From Chitinophaga sancti (GTDB lineage Bacteria > Bacteroidota > Bacteroidia > Chitinophagales > Chitinophagaceae), in contig NZ_CP139247.1 of the NCBI RefSeq assembly GCF_034087045.1, positions 5,172,001-5,236,000 on the forward strand: 64,000 nt of DNA, in the 5' to 3' direction. This document shows, one piece after another, positions 25,179 to 34,418 of this stretch. Below the pieces are notes generated by a model, which ran no database searches, was not told where the DNA came from, and saw only the letters and a list, made by a program, of their open reading frames with translations. The first letter of the stretch is position 1; each line of letters opens with the position of its first letter. The translations under genes and the position numbers were made by a program.

Positions 25179-26807
25179 TTAATGCACGTCAGTAAATAAT
25201 TTCGCAGCTATTTTACGGTCATGGTCATAGATGTCATCTACCACATGCAACTGACCGTCTGCGCCTACCCAGGTAGTATAATAGGAAATCATAACGGGTA
25301 CCGGGTTCTTCACTCTGACGTACTTTTCTTTTCCACTGTTCATTGCACTATCAATCTTTTCTGCTGTCCATTCCGGCTGATCATGCAGCAGGTAATTGGC
25401 CATTTTTACAGGATCTGACAGCCTTATACAGCCATGGCTATATGCGCGCTGATCCTTGTTGAATAATTCCTTTTGATTCGTATCGTGGAAATATATATTG
25501 AAGCTGTTGGGAAACAGGAATTTTACCCTGCCCAATGGATTTTCTTTGCCGGGTACCTGCCTGATCACCGGAACGCCATTTCTTTCGCCGGTCACTTCCA
25601 TATGATGGCTGGCCAGGTAACTTTTATTTCTGGCCATGGCAGGTAATACTTCTTCTTTGATAATGCTCCTGGGCAGGTTCCAGTAAGGACTGAATACAAC
25701 CTGGTTCAGATCGCCGGAGAAGCTGGTGGTACCTTTACCTTCCTTGCCTACTACGACTGCCATGTCAAAGTCTTTATTCTTGCCGTCCCATGCATGGAGC
25801 ATGAATTCGGGAATATTCACCATGATGAGTCTACCTTCGGGTACAGGTGGTGTCCAACGCATACGCTCCATATTGATCAGTAGTTTTTCGACGATGGTAA
25901 TGGCCGGTACATTCATTTCACGTATAAGGGTATCCGTGATAATTCCTCTTGGTGTGTGACCATGTGCACCTTCAAATTTATTGACAGCAGCTTCCAGCGC
26001 ATCGTCATATACACCGGTCGTGTCTTTGCCGTCCAGTTCCCCGGTTGCCTGCAAGCGATGTTTGATGGCGGCTATGACAGGGCTGTTATCTCCTTTCTTG
26101 TATTTCTTCTTCTTTTCTACAGGAATGCTATCCCAGTTACCTTTCTTTGCGATAGCGGTATATTTCTCCAGTTCTTTTGTCAGATCACCATATACATTAT
26201 GAATATCGGTAGCGTGATACCCTTTGCCTGAGATGACAGCATCTGCCTGTTTCAGGATCTCGTTCTTTTGCATGGGCACGTAGTGTTCCATGGCTATCAC
26301 GGCATCTTTATCATCTTTATGTGCATCGAGGAAGTAGTTAATGAATCGTTGTGTCAGCTGTAGCTCTGTCTTCACAATATTAGCATCGGTGGCAGAGACA
26401 GCTGAATCCGGTTCATTGTTCATAAGGGCATTGAGGCGATATTCCAGTGCTTTATTGTTTTCGCTGGTGTCTACGCTATAATCGTATAAACTACGGAATC
26501 CATATGCCTGTTCATTCAGACCACTGGTATCGAACCAGGCGTATTCAAAGTTGCGTGCGTTGTAAAAGCTACGCAACCTGTTAGCAAGGTTACTATCCAG
26601 TTTCTGGTTAGTGATGAACTTCTCAACATCTTTGGTTTCAAGGAAAAGACCATTGTACGCGTTTGCCGGGGTAATTTCGTTGTTCCTTGGGGTGACAGGT
26701 ATTTCAAAATGCTGTGCGGCATCGCCGCCGGAAGTCTTTTTCGTATCAGATTTGCAACCTGCGATCAAAGAGATCGCGAAAGCCGAAAATATCAATGCCT
26801 TTTTCAT
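25179..26807 (-). CDS. L,D-transpeptidase lipoprotein, YcbB/LdtD type
   Basis: It forms 3-3 cross-links in peptidoglycan. The ATG at 26807 is chosen because it starts a lipoprotein signal with lipobox Cys (SLIAGCKSD); the longer frame adds 48 unrelated residues. Layout: lipoprotein signal, long N-terminal scaffold domain, peptidoglycan-binding-like helices (VIAAIKHRLQATGELDGKDTTG), then a YkuD domain with SPYWNLPRSI and the active site YSHGCIRLSDP, catalytic Cys460. The size (542 residues) and domain order match E. coli YcbB/LdtD. A 97-bp gap separates it from the phosphonate operon upstream, where only a weak hairpin (26840-26866) is visible, so read-through is possible. Confidence 0.9.
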   Translation of the reverse strand: MKKALIFSAFAISLIAGCKSDTKKTSGGDAAQHFEIPVTPRNNEITPANAYNGLFLETKDVEKFITNQKLDSNLANRLRSFYNARNFEYAWFDTSGLNEQAYGFRSLYDYSVDTSENNKALEYRLNALMNNEPDSAVSATDANIVKTELQLTQRFINYFLDAHKDDKDAVIAMEHYVPMQKNEILKQADAVISGKGYHATDIHNVYGDLTKELEKYTAIAKKGNWDSIPVEKKKKYKKGDNSPVIAAIKHRLQATGELDGKDTTGVYDDALEAAVNKFEGAHGHTPRGIITDTLIREMNVPAITIVEKLLINMERMRWTPPVPEGRLIMVNIPEFMLHAWDGKNKDFDMAVVVGKEGKGTTSFSGDLNQVVFSPYWNLPRSIIKEEVLPAMARNKSYLASHHMEVTGERNGVPVIRQVPGKENPLGRVKFLFPNSFNIYFHDTNQKELFNKDQRAYSHGCIRLSDPVKMANYLLHDQPEWTAEKIDSAMNSGKEKYVRVKNPVPVMISYYTTWVGADGQLHVVDDIYDHDRKIAAKLFTDVH

Positions 26808-26839
26808 ACTCAGACATAGAAGCAAAACCTGTGCCTGTG

Positions 26840-26866
26840 TCCGGGACCGGTATTCACGGCCCCGGA
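26840..26866 (-). terminator. Weak GC-rich hairpin after the phosphonate operon
   Basis: Arms 26840-26849 and 26857-26866 pair with one mismatch and a 7-nt loop. There is no T-tract, so termination is uncertain. Confidence 0.3.
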
Positions 26867-26904
26867 ACGACGTGCGATGAAAATAATTTTCCGCAGTTTG
26901 GGTA

Positions 26905-28050
26905 TTAATTCCCATAAAGCAGGTCCACACTTTCCTTAGCATATCCCGCACCTGCAGTCATGCCCTTCCCTCCTATCCCTGTACGGATATGGATTTGCGG
27001 GGTGATGTCATATTCAAAGATGTTCTTTTCATTGTGTTGTGCATAGAAGCCGCTCCAACAGGTAGCGATTTGTTTGTTCTTTATATTAATGATATGTGAA
27101 GCTTCTTCCAGGATCAGTTCATTGATATAGTGATTGGTATGGAAACCTAAATCGTCGGACTGGCTGATGGGTGCATATTCATGACTGTCGCCAATGATGA
27201 TGCTATTGTCTGTAGCTTGTTTGAATAAAATATGAATGCCCCACTTTTTTAGTTCTTCATAATGCGGTGGGGTTTGAACGTGGTTGAAAGAAGGGCAATA
27301 AGTAGCGAAACTTTCGTACCTGCGGATCGTGAGGCCTGTAAGTATATTGCCATTCAGCTGTAGTTCAGGCATGGGGATGGTGCGCAGCATCTGGAGTTTG
27401 CTTACTACCTGACCGCTGTTGGTGAAGATGTGAGGGAATAGCAGTTTGCCTTCATGGCCACAGCAGATGATGACTTTATTTGCCAGGAACTGATTATTGA
27501 CTTTAATTTGACCCTGTGTTTCTTCAATCGCCGTAACGGGTGTGTAATATGAGATCCCGAAATTTTTAAATGATTCTTTCATATATGCGTGCAGGTGATG
27601 AATCATCTTATCCGGTTCCACACTCACTTCATCAGGAAAGAAGAGTGCTTCCTTCGCATATTCCCGTTTGATAGCAGGGTACCGTTCGTTTATTGCAGTT
27701 GCAGGCAGCAACTGCGCATTATAACCTATGTTATCATAATGAGCTTTCAGCTCGTGAATCAGTAATTGCTCATCGTCATCAGATGCGATGTAGATACTTC
27801 CGTTCTGCCTTACAGAGATATCGCCTTTCTGCTGGATAGATTTGTAGAGTGCCAGACCTGTAAGGCCGTAATTAAACCATTTATCTGCCAGACCGGAAGG
27901 GACTACCTGTCCGAAGTTGCGCACGGTAGCGCCAACGGGATAGTTATCCCTTTCCAGTAACAATACTTTCAATCCCTTTTGTAAAGCGTGAAAGGCGTGG
28001 AAGGTACCGAGGATACCGCCGCCGGTTATGATCAGATCAAATTGTTGCAT
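26905..28050 (-). CDS. FAD-dependent oxidoreductase of phosphonate degradation (TIGR03364 type)
   Basis: A DAO/glycine-oxidase-fold flavoenzyme. The N-terminal Rossmann motif is DLIITGGGILGTFHAFHAL and the C-terminal FAD contact is GIGGKGMTAGAGYAKE. NFGQVVPSG near residue 45 is typical of the subfamily linked to phosphonate genes. Family members have been reported to oxidise the amine of 2-aminoethylphosphonate or its N-methyl form to phosphonoacetaldehyde. That product would feed the PhnY gene 10 nt upstream. This is the last gene of the operon. Substrate assignment rests on family and context. Confidence 0.82.
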   Translation of the reverse strand: MQQFDLIITGGGILGTFHAFHALQKGLKVLLLERDNYPVGATVRNFGQVVPSGLADKWFNYGLTGLALYKSIQQKGDISVRQNGSIYIASDDDEQLLIHELKAHYDNIGYNAQLLPATAINERYPAIKREYAKEALFFPDEVSVEPDKMIHHLHAYMKESFKNFGISYYTPVTAIEETQGQIKVNNQFLANKVIICCGHEGKLLFPHIFTNSGQVVSKLQMLRTIPMPELQLNGNILTGLTIRRYESFATYCPSFNHVQTPPHYEELKKWGIHILFKQATDNSIIIGDSHEYAPISQSDDLGFHTNHYINELILEEASHIINIKNKQIATCWSGFYAQHNEKNIFEYDITPQIHIRTGIGGKGMTAGAGYAKESVDLLYGN

Positions 28051-28060
28051 AAGAATAGTA

Positions 28061-29491
28061 TTACCATGGCAGGGAATAAGTCTTGGTGAAACTGAAGGTC
28101 TTCATAGCTTCAGTGACACCTTCTTTGATACCCAGTCCTGAGTCTTTAATACCTCCGAAAGGAGAATGTTCTATACGATAACCCGGTACTTCGTTTATAT
28201 TAACAGTACCGGCTTTGATATGTTTGATGGCGTACATGGCGTGTTGCAGGTTGGTTGTTACAACACCTGACGATAAGCCGTAAGCAGTGCTATTGGCAAC
28301 GTTCACGGCGTCTTCGAGGTTTGCTACTGCCATTATCGGTGCGAGCGGACCAAATGCTTCCTGTACCACTATTTCAGCATTCCGCGGAACCTGTGTCAGG
28401 ATTGCAGGTTGCAAAAGGGCGCCATTGCGGGTACCACCCTGTACTAAATTTGCACCTTGTGTCACGGCTTTTTCAATCAGTTGTTCCAGGTGAATGGCGG
28501 AAGCTTCGTCGATTACCGTACCTACAATTGTATTGGGATCGGCAGGATCGCTACAGACGTAAGTCTGGGTCTTTTTGATAAATCGGGACACAAATTCGTC
28601 ATGGATATTTTCCTGTACCAATATACGCTTTACGGCGGTGCAGCGTTGGCCTGAATTGCGAAATGCACCTTCAGCGGCCAGGGTGACGGCCAGTTCCATA
28701 TCCGCGTCGTCGAGTATGATCAGCGGATCATTGCCACCCAGTTCAAGGATCACTTTTTTGTAGCCGGCAGTTTGTGCAATGCGCTTACCCACCGCTACGC
28801 TACCAGTAAAAGAAACGACAGAAATTCTTGGATCACTAACCAGGATACCTGCTACCTCATGAGTAGGTCCCAGCAATACGCTGAGCATATGTGGCGGTAA
28901 TCCGGCTTCATATAGTAATTCCACAAAGCGTACGGCAGTCAGCGGTGTTTTTTCAGAAGGCTTCAGGATCACGGGGGTACCGGCTGCTAATGCCGGTGCT
29001 ACTTTGTGTGCCACCTGGTTCAGGGGATGATTAAAAGGGGTGATCGCAACCGCCAGTGGCAGGGGTTCCTGTACAGTGTAAATCTTTCTCGCTTTGCCTT
29101 GTGGAGAGACATCGCAGGATAAGACCTGACCGGGTTCCTGCAGGGCGGCAATAGCGGCAAACATGAGCACATCGATCGCTCTCCCCGTTTCGTACATGGC
29201 CTCCCGGATACAGAGACCCGATTCTGCGCTAATTAAAGCTGCAAATTCGGCTCTTCTGGCGCTTAATAGTATTTGGGCCTGATTCAATACCTGATAGCGC
29301 TCAAAATGGCTCATAATCGCTTTGGGCTGTAAAGCTGTTTCAATAGCGCGCAGTGTATCGGCTTCTTTTACCGTGGAGAGGGTACCAATCACCCTGTTAT
29401 CGTAAGGGCTACGGATCGTGAGCTGATCCGTGCCCTCTATTATTTTGCCCGCCGCATAGCAATGCAGGGATAGTTTATTTACCGGTTCCAT
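28061..29491 (-). CDS. phnY: Phosphonoacetaldehyde dehydrogenase
   Basis: It oxidises phosphonoacetaldehyde to phosphonoacetate with NAD(P)+. It is an aldehyde dehydrogenase with PFNHPLNQVAHKVAPALAAG, LKPSEKTPL, FTGSVAVGKRIA, the Glu motif LELGGNDPLI and catalytic Cys284 in NSGQRCTAVKR. The ATG at 29491 lies inside the end of phnA (17-nt overlap), giving coupled translation; the longer frame adds 13 unlikely residues. The neighbours PhnA (next step) and an amine oxidase and PbfA-like lyase (previous steps) fix the assignment over the many other aldehyde dehydrogenases. Confidence 0.9.
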   Translation of the reverse strand: MEPVNKLSLHCYAAGKIIEGTDQLTIRSPYDNRVIGTLSTVKEADTLRAIETALQPKAIMSHFERYQVLNQAQILLSARRAEFAALISAESGLCIREAMYETGRAIDVLMFAAIAALQEPGQVLSCDVSPQGKARKIYTVQEPLPLAVAITPFNHPLNQVAHKVAPALAAGTPVILKPSEKTPLTAVRFVELLYEAGLPPHMLSVLLGPTHEVAGILVSDPRISVVSFTGSVAVGKRIAQTAGYKKVILELGGNDPLIILDDADMELAVTLAAEGAFRNSGQRCTAVKRILVQENIHDEFVSRFIKKTQTYVCSDPADPNTIVGTVIDEASAIHLEQLIEKAVTQGANLVQGGTRNGALLQPAILTQVPRNAEIVVQEAFGPLAPIMAVANLEDAVNVANSTAYGLSSGVVTTNLQHAMYAIKHIKAGTVNINEVPGYRIEHSPFGGIKDSGLGIKEGVTEAMKTFSFTKTYSLPW

Positions 29492-30716
29492 TAATTGTAA
29501 AATCAAATACATCAAAGTTGCGGGCATCACCTGCCGCTTTTCGCATATAGGTTGTATTCAGCGGGTGAGAAATGAGCAGTGGCACCATTTCCTCATAACG
29601 ACCGCCATGAGAACGAAGTCCGCTATCCAGCGCACTCAGGTCATGGTGTGCAGGAGTACGGCCCAGCACAACATTGCGGGCGGACAATACCACCAGGTCA
29701 CCGGTACGATCGGCAGGTTGTTCCAGGAGTCGTACAGCGGTTTCGCGGTCATACACTTCTGTAATACCCGGTTGTGCCAGCAACCAGCGGCCTATTTCAT
29801 CTGTCCGGGAAGAATCTTTTAAATGCACGACTACATAAGAACCCAATGCGCCGTGATGTTTTACATAGGGATCGGTGATCGGGCAAATGACGCGGCTGCC
29901 TTTACCGAATTGTTCATCCAGCAGGGATTCCACATAGATTACATTCGGACTGCCATCAGGTAATTGTTTTGCATTCATACCATGATCTGCAGTAGCGCCT
30001 ACGATGGCACCTGCTTCGAGCAACTGACCCAGTTCATGATCGATGGCAGCATAGAAATCTAAAGACTCAGGTGCTTCCGGCGCATAGGTGTGCTGCATAA
30101 AATCTGTCAGTGACAGGTACAGGAAATCGGCTCTGCCAGCACGCAGCAAAGCATTGCCAGCCCGTAAGACGAACAGGCTGGCATCTGCACTGTAAATGGC
30201 GGGTGTGGGTTGACCTGTCAATTGTTCTACATCATCGATGCCGTGTGTGGCTATAGTAGCTGCTGCTGCTTTCTCTGCAGAAAACGCAATGCCTTGCATA
30301 TTATGTGATAATATATCGCGCAACTTCTCTTTCGCTGTGACCACCGCCACTTTTCTACCTGCATTTGCTGCTGCTGCCAGCAGGGTTTCTGCACGTAAGT
30401 AAGAAGCGGAATTCATCATCACTTCCTGGTCCAGTGTTGCATCATAGAAAAAGTTGCCACAGATACCGTGTACAGCAGGTGTAACCCCCGTGACGATAGA
30501 CGAATTATTCACGTTAGTAAAAGAGGGCAATGCCCCTCTGACCATTCCCCTGTAGCCTTGTTGAGTCATCTTTTTCAGGTGAGGCATGTGGTCAAAAGCG
30601 AGTGAAATGTCCAGGTATTCATCGGCAGAACCATCCAGGCAGATCACTACAATGGGGGCCGCTGGCGGTTGGTAAGTAATGCCATTCGCAGTAAAGGATA
30701 AGGTGGATATAGACAT
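29475..30716 (-). CDS. phnA: Phosphonoacetate hydrolase
   Basis: It cleaves the C-P bond of phosphonoacetate to acetate and phosphate. It is a member of the alkaline phosphatase superfamily with a two-metal site. Visible blocks are VVICLDGSADEYLD (metal Asp), LPSFTNVNNSSIVTG (catalytic Thr with the Asn clamp), YLSLTDFMQHTY, TADHGMN and a late RSHGGRYEE. No signal peptide, so cytoplasmic. The ATG at 30716 follows the preceding stop by 4 nt and is preferred to the longer frame. Together with PhnY this gives the PhnY-PhnA branch of aminoethylphosphonate use. Confidence 0.93.
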   Translation of the reverse strand: MSISTLSFTANGITYQPPAAPIVVICLDGSADEYLDISLAFDHMPHLKKMTQQGYRGMVRGALPSFTNVNNSSIVTGVTPAVHGICGNFFYDATLDQEVMMNSASYLRAETLLAAAANAGRKVAVVTAKEKLRDILSHNMQGIAFSAEKAAAATIATHGIDDVEQLTGQPTPAIYSADASLFVLRAGNALLRAGRADFLYLSLTDFMQHTYAPEAPESLDFYAAIDHELGQLLEAGAIVGATADHGMNAKQLPDGSPNVIYVESLLDEQFGKGSRVICPITDPYVKHHGALGSYVVVHLKDSSRTDEIGRWLLAQPGITEVYDRETAVRLLEQPADRTGDLVVLSARNVVLGRTPAHHDLSALDSGLRSHGGRYEEMVPLLISHPLNTTYMRKAAGDARNFDVFDFTINGTGK

Positions 30717-30720
30717 GAGA

Positions 30721-31620
30721 TTAGTTTTGTGGTTCTGAAAATCCTTCAAAAGCGCTCTTTACAGGGCGGCCTATCCAGGCATAAGGTTGCCTGGCATGCA
30801 GGGCAAATGCAATGGTGGCAGCCAGGTCGTATGTGTATACAGGTTGTGTGATCACATAACCGGGTTTTACATCTTTGCCAGAAAAGATCATGGCAATTTC
30901 GGCTTCTTCCGGTGTGGCGCCGCCATGACTTTTGCCTTTACCACCATGGTCTGCGGTGATGATCACCAGTGTGTTTGGTGGAATGCTTTCCATGATGCGG
31001 CCAATGAGTGAATCGGTTTTGGCAACTGCCTGGTAGTATAAGGGAGAACCATGGCCATATTCATGGCCCGCATGGTCTACGTGATCGAAGTGAACAAAGG
31101 CAAAGAGTGGTTTCTCTGCACGGATATATTGAATAAAATCAGTAGCGGTGGAGTCTTCAGTATTGAAATGACGGTCATGACTAACGGCTTTCTTTTCGAA
31201 CAGGCGGCCAAAGTCGTCCCAGTGGTATACCGCGCCGATATTGGCTTTGGGGTATTGCTGGTGAAGTACGCCAAATATTGTAGGGAAGATACCTTCGTCA
31301 TTGGCTACTACCGGTGGCAGCGAATGTTTGTCGCGTTGCCAGTCATTGTCCGTAATGCCATGTTGTTCAGGACCCGCACCCATGATCATACTGGCCCAGT
31401 TGGGACTACTGCTGCTGGGTAGTACAGTCCTTACATTCCACTTTACGGCGCCGTGGGCGATGAGGTTATGCATCACAGGTGTTTTTGCCTGTTTGATCCC
31501 ATCAGGGCTCATGCCATCTACCCCGATGATGATGACGTGTTCGATACCTTTAGGCAGTTTCTCCTGTGCTTTCAGGAAAGTCGGCAATAATAAGATACAG
31601 CCAGTCAAAAGTTTTTTCAT
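30721..31620 (-). CDS. Secreted alkaline-phosphatase-superfamily phosphodiesterase/phosphatase
   Basis: A two-metal phosphohydrolase with a signal peptide (MKKLLTGCILLLPTFLKAQ), so it acts in the periplasm or outside. Metal and catalytic blocks are IIGVDGMSPDG, LPSSSSPNWASMIMG (likely Ser nucleophile followed by Asn), HFDHVDHAGHEYG and ITADHGGKGKSHGG. It resembles the type I phosphodiesterase/nucleotide pyrophosphatase group. It overlaps the upstream PLP enzyme by 4 nt and precedes phnA by 4 nt, so it belongs to the phosphonate operon. I infer that it frees phosphonate from an ester or conjugate before uptake; no phosphonate specificity is visible. Confidence 0.82.
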   Translation of the reverse strand: MKKLLTGCILLLPTFLKAQEKLPKGIEHVIIIGVDGMSPDGIKQAKTPVMHNLIAHGAVKWNVRTVLPSSSSPNWASMIMGAGPEQHGITDNDWQRDKHSLPPVVANDEGIFPTIFGVLHQQYPKANIGAVYHWDDFGRLFEKKAVSHDRHFNTEDSTATDFIQYIRAEKPLFAFVHFDHVDHAGHEYGHGSPLYYQAVAKTDSLIGRIMESIPPNTLVIITADHGGKGKSHGGATPEEAEIAMIFSGKDVKPGYVITQPVYTYDLAATIAFALHARQPYAWIGRPVKSAFEGFSEPQN

Positions 31621-32876
31621 ATAGCGTTGATTATGATGTCCAGAGCGTGGTCCATTTCTTCTTTGGTAGTGATCAGGGGTGGGTATAGCGATAATACCTT
31701 GCCACTGGATACTTTGAAACTAAGACCCTGCTCCAGGCAGCGGTACAATGCCTGCTCAGCATTGTCCGCTTCTATTGCCCAGAGCATTCCTTTGCCTCGT
31801 GTAGAATAACTTTTCAGGCGGGAACGGATATGTGCTTCCATTTCCATTACGTGATCCAATACCTTATATTCTTCCATGTAGTCCAGTGCAGCCAGCGCGG
31901 CGGCGGCGCCTAATGGGTTCTTTTCATGGGTATAATGCCCCAGTGATATATGTGCGGCTTTATTAAATTCTTCTTTACAGAGCATGGCGGCCATGGGTAC
32001 CAGCCCTGCGCCCAGTCCTTTTCCTAATACAACAATGTCGGGTATGATATCGTATTGCTGCCAGGCGTAGAGGGTGCCGGTACGACCCATGCAGATAGGG
32101 ATTTCGTCCAGTATCAGCAGCACCCCATGGCGGGTACAGATCTCTCTCAGTCTTTTCCAGTATTGAACAGATGGAATGATCACGTCTGTGCTGCGAATGG
32201 TTTCGGCTACCAATGCGCCGATATCGCCTTCTTTTTCGATGACGTATTCAATGTAGTCTACATAGGCCATTTCATCTTTCCAGATGCCTCGTTGTGTATC
32301 TGGTGGCGGAACATGGATATTACCGGGTAAGAGGGGCCCGATATCCTGGTGAAACTGGTATTCCCCACCTACGGAGATGCTATCCATGGAGGCGCCGTGG
32401 AAGGAATCGTACATAGAGATGGTCTTGTATTTTCCTGTAACCACGCGGGCGAGTTTTAATGCCATTCCGATGGCGGAGGTGCCACCCGGCGCAAATAATA
32501 CCCTGCTTAAGTCTCCTGTAGTCAGTCTTTCCGCAAGCCGGATAGCTGGTTGGTTGGTAAACCTCCTGGGAGAGAAAGCAAGGGTATCCATTTGCGCTTT
32601 CACCCTGTCCGTGATGTATTTATTCTGGTAACCGAGTTGGTGGACGCTGTTACCATGGAAGTCCATGTATTTTTTACCCTGTTGGTTGATGATGTATATG
32701 CCGGTTGCGCCGGATAGTACATCCATGCAGGGGGTAGAGAGTGACTGGTGTAGGAATACTTTTGCATCTGCAGCCAGTAGTTCGGTTGTGGCGGGGTCTG
32801 TGTGCCGGGTCATCCATTGCTGGCGACTTTCTGATAGGTTTATATCCCCTTCTTTTGATGAGAATTGCGATTGCAT
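31617..32876 (-). CDS. Class III aminotransferase-fold PLP enzyme, likely PbfA-type aminophosphonate lyase
   Basis: A fold-type I PLP enzyme with Lys286 in VVLGKGLGAGLVP as cofactor lysine and ILDEIPICMGRTG as the Asp cofactor contact. FAPGGTSAIGMALKLAR binds phosphate. AEP transaminase PhnW is class V and is absent. Class III proteins in phosphonate operons include PbfA, which releases ammonia from (R)-1-hydroxy-2-aminoethylphosphonate to give phosphonoacetaldehyde, the PhnY substrate. An alternative is a true transaminase for aminophosphonates. It is the first gene of the five-gene operon; a 17-bp palindrome lies 36 nt before its ATG. Confidence 0.8.
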   Translation of the reverse strand: MQSQFSSKEGDINLSESRQQWMTRHTDPATTELLAADAKVFLHQSLSTPCMDVLSGATGIYIINQQGKKYMDFHGNSVHQLGYQNKYITDRVKAQMDTLAFSPRRFTNQPAIRLAERLTTGDLSRVLFAPGGTSAIGMALKLARVVTGKYKTISMYDSFHGASMDSISVGGEYQFHQDIGPLLPGNIHVPPPDTQRGIWKDEMAYVDYIEYVIEKEGDIGALVAETIRSTDVIIPSVQYWKRLREICTRHGVLLILDEIPICMGRTGTLYAWQQYDIIPDIVVLGKGLGAGLVPMAAMLCKEEFNKAAHISLGHYTHEKNPLGAAAALAALDYMEEYKVLDHVMEMEAHIRSRLKSYSTRGKGMLWAIEADNAEQALYRCLEQGLSFKVSSGKVLSLYPPLITTKEEMDHALDIIINAI

Positions 32877-32911
32877 GTTGGCAAATATCTAAAAGAAATT
32901 GTTTAGTTGGG

Positions 32912-32928
32912 CTTAACAAATTGTTAAG
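32912..32928. promoter_or_regulatory. 17-bp palindrome, candidate operator in the phosphonate operon promoter
   Basis: CTTAACAAATTGTTAAG: perfect 8-bp arms around one base, 36-52 nt upstream of the PbfA-like start. A likely site for the XRE-cupin regulator at 34389-34961 or another dimeric repressor. Confidence 0.5.
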
Positions 32929-32968
32929 TAATAGTAAATTTATGAATTAGCTGCGATTTACTAATACT
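32927..32968. repeat. 13-bp inverted repeat in the divergent promoter region
   Basis: 32927-32939 and 32956-32968 are reverse complements with one mismatch in 13 and a 16-nt spacer. It overlaps the right edge of the 17-bp palindrome. Confidence 0.45.
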
Positions 32969-33098
32969 AAACATTGGTAAATTTCCCGTGTTTGTCGCAT
33001 GAAAATTCACCGGGATGGTTATTATGAGGCTGTAGAGGAGACTGGTAGGTAAAAAAGACTTAATTTTTAATTAATGTTGGCTTAACCTAATCTCAACT

Positions 33099-33119
33099 TT
33101 TGTAAAATATATTTACAAA
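33099..33119. promoter_or_regulatory. Palindrome in front of the DUF5690 transporter gene
   Basis: TTTGTAAA and TTTACAAA (perfect 8-bp arms, 5-nt spacer) end 18 nt before the ATG at 33138. Candidate operator on the transporter side of the divergent region. Confidence 0.5.
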
Positions 33120-33137
33120 TATTAAACTTTCTCGCCT

Positions 33138-34418
33138 ATGCATCGTTTACTTAAAAATGCTTCCGGCCCCTGGTTCACCATCTGGTGCCTGGTTGCTTCT
33201 TTTGGCACTTACTTTTGTATGTATGCTTTTCGTAAACCGATGTCTACAGGTCTATATTCCGAATACACACTATTTGGGATGGGGTACAAATCTATCCTGA
33301 TCATTTCGCAGGTACTGGGGTATATGACTTCCAAATTCATAGGGATCAAAGTCATTTCTGAACTGCGGCCGGCAGCGAGGATAAAGCTCATTATTGGGTT
33401 GGTAGGTTTTTCAGCTATTGCCCTGTTATTTTTTGGTCTTGTACCTTATCCCTATAATTTCATTTTCCTGTTTTTCAACGGTCTCCCATTGGGGATGATC
33501 TGGGGTGTAGTTTTTAGTTTCCTCGAAGGCCGTAAATACACTGAAATGTTATCCATTGGGCTCAGTATCAGTATTATTGCGGCAAGTGGTATATTAAAAA
33601 CCTCCTACCTGGAAGTTCATAGCCTTTTTCCAAATATCTCAGAGTTCTGGCTCCCCTTTATTATTGGCGCCATCGCATTTCCTTTCTTTTGCTTTTTTGT
33701 GTGGATGCTTTCTGTTATTCCCGCTCCTTCCGAAGCAGATAAAGCATTACGTGCAGAACGACCACCCATGACGCAGGCAGACAAAACGAATGTGCTCCGC
33801 CAGTATGGGCCAGGTATTGCCTGTATCATGATCGTCTATTGTATGCTTGCTACCATGCGCGATTTCAGGGATAACTTTTCCGTAGAGATCTGGAATGAAC
33901 TTGATGCACACTGGAACAAAACTGTCCTCGCCCAAACCGAAGTAATCTGTAGCATTTTTGTGCTCCTGGCTGTCGGCGCACTCAGTTTAATCAAGAATAA
34001 TGAAAAAGCTTTTCATGTAACTATGGGGGTAATCATTGCTGGTATTGGTATGGGAGGTATTAGTACCTTATTATATCATGTACACCTCATCTCCGGATTT
34101 AGCTGGATGTTGTGGTTGGGCATGGGACTATTTTTATCATATGTGCCCGTTCAGGTCGCTCTCTTTGAAAGGATGATTGCGCTGTTTCACATCCGTGCAA
34201 ACGCCGGATATTTTGTATACCTCTGCGATGCTCTTGGCTACCTCGGCAGTGTTGGAATACTCTTCTATAAGGAATTCTTTGCTAAAACAGTGAAGTGGTC
34301 GGATACAATGGCCCAGTTTAGCTGCATAATGACCCTGGGTGGTGGGGTACTTTTGATTATGGGTATGTTGTTTTTTAAAAAACTCCTGTTAAATAAAGAA
34401 GTAAGCTACCAGAATTAA
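33138..34418 (+). CDS. DUF5690 family MFS-like membrane transporter
   Basis: A polytopic inner-membrane protein with about 11-12 hydrophobic segments across 426 residues and a short hydrophilic loop at about 195-225. The family (DUF5690) is annotated as unknown. The N-terminal FGTYFCMYAFRKPMSTGLY resembles organophosphate:phosphate antiporters and other MFS proteins. The gene is divergent from the phosphonate operon and its 3' end overlaps the convergent XRE-cupin regulator by 30 bp. Uptake of aminoethylphosphonate or a related compound is inferred from this position; no ABC-type phosphonate transporter is present in the window. Confidence 0.8.
   Translation: MHRLLKNASGPWFTIWCLVASFGTYFCMYAFRKPMSTGLYSEYTLFGMGYKSILIISQVLGYMTSKFIGIKVISELRPAARIKLIIGLVGFSAIALLFFGLVPYPYNFIFLFFNGLPLGMIWGVVFSFLEGRKYTEMLSIGLSISIIAASGILKTSYLEVHSLFPNISEFWLPFIIGAIAFPFFCFFVWMLSVIPAPSEADKALRAERPPMTQADKTNVLRQYGPGIACIMIVYCMLATMRDFRDNFSVEIWNELDAHWNKTVLAQTEVICSIFVLLAVGALSLIKNNEKAFHVTMGVIIAGIGMGGISTLLYHVHLISGFSWMLWLGMGLFLSYVPVQVALFERMIALFHIRANAGYFVYLCDALGYLGSVGILFYKEFFAKTVKWSDTMAQFSCIMTLGGGVLLIMGMLFFKKLLLNKEVSYQN

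Noticed and set aside
26808..26951. N-terminal extension of the YcbB-like transpeptidase
   Set aside because: A lipoprotein signal begins precisely at the ATG at 26807; the extension would destroy it.
31617..32876. PhnW (2-aminoethylphosphonate transaminase)
   Set aside because: PhnW is a class V enzyme; this protein has class III motifs.
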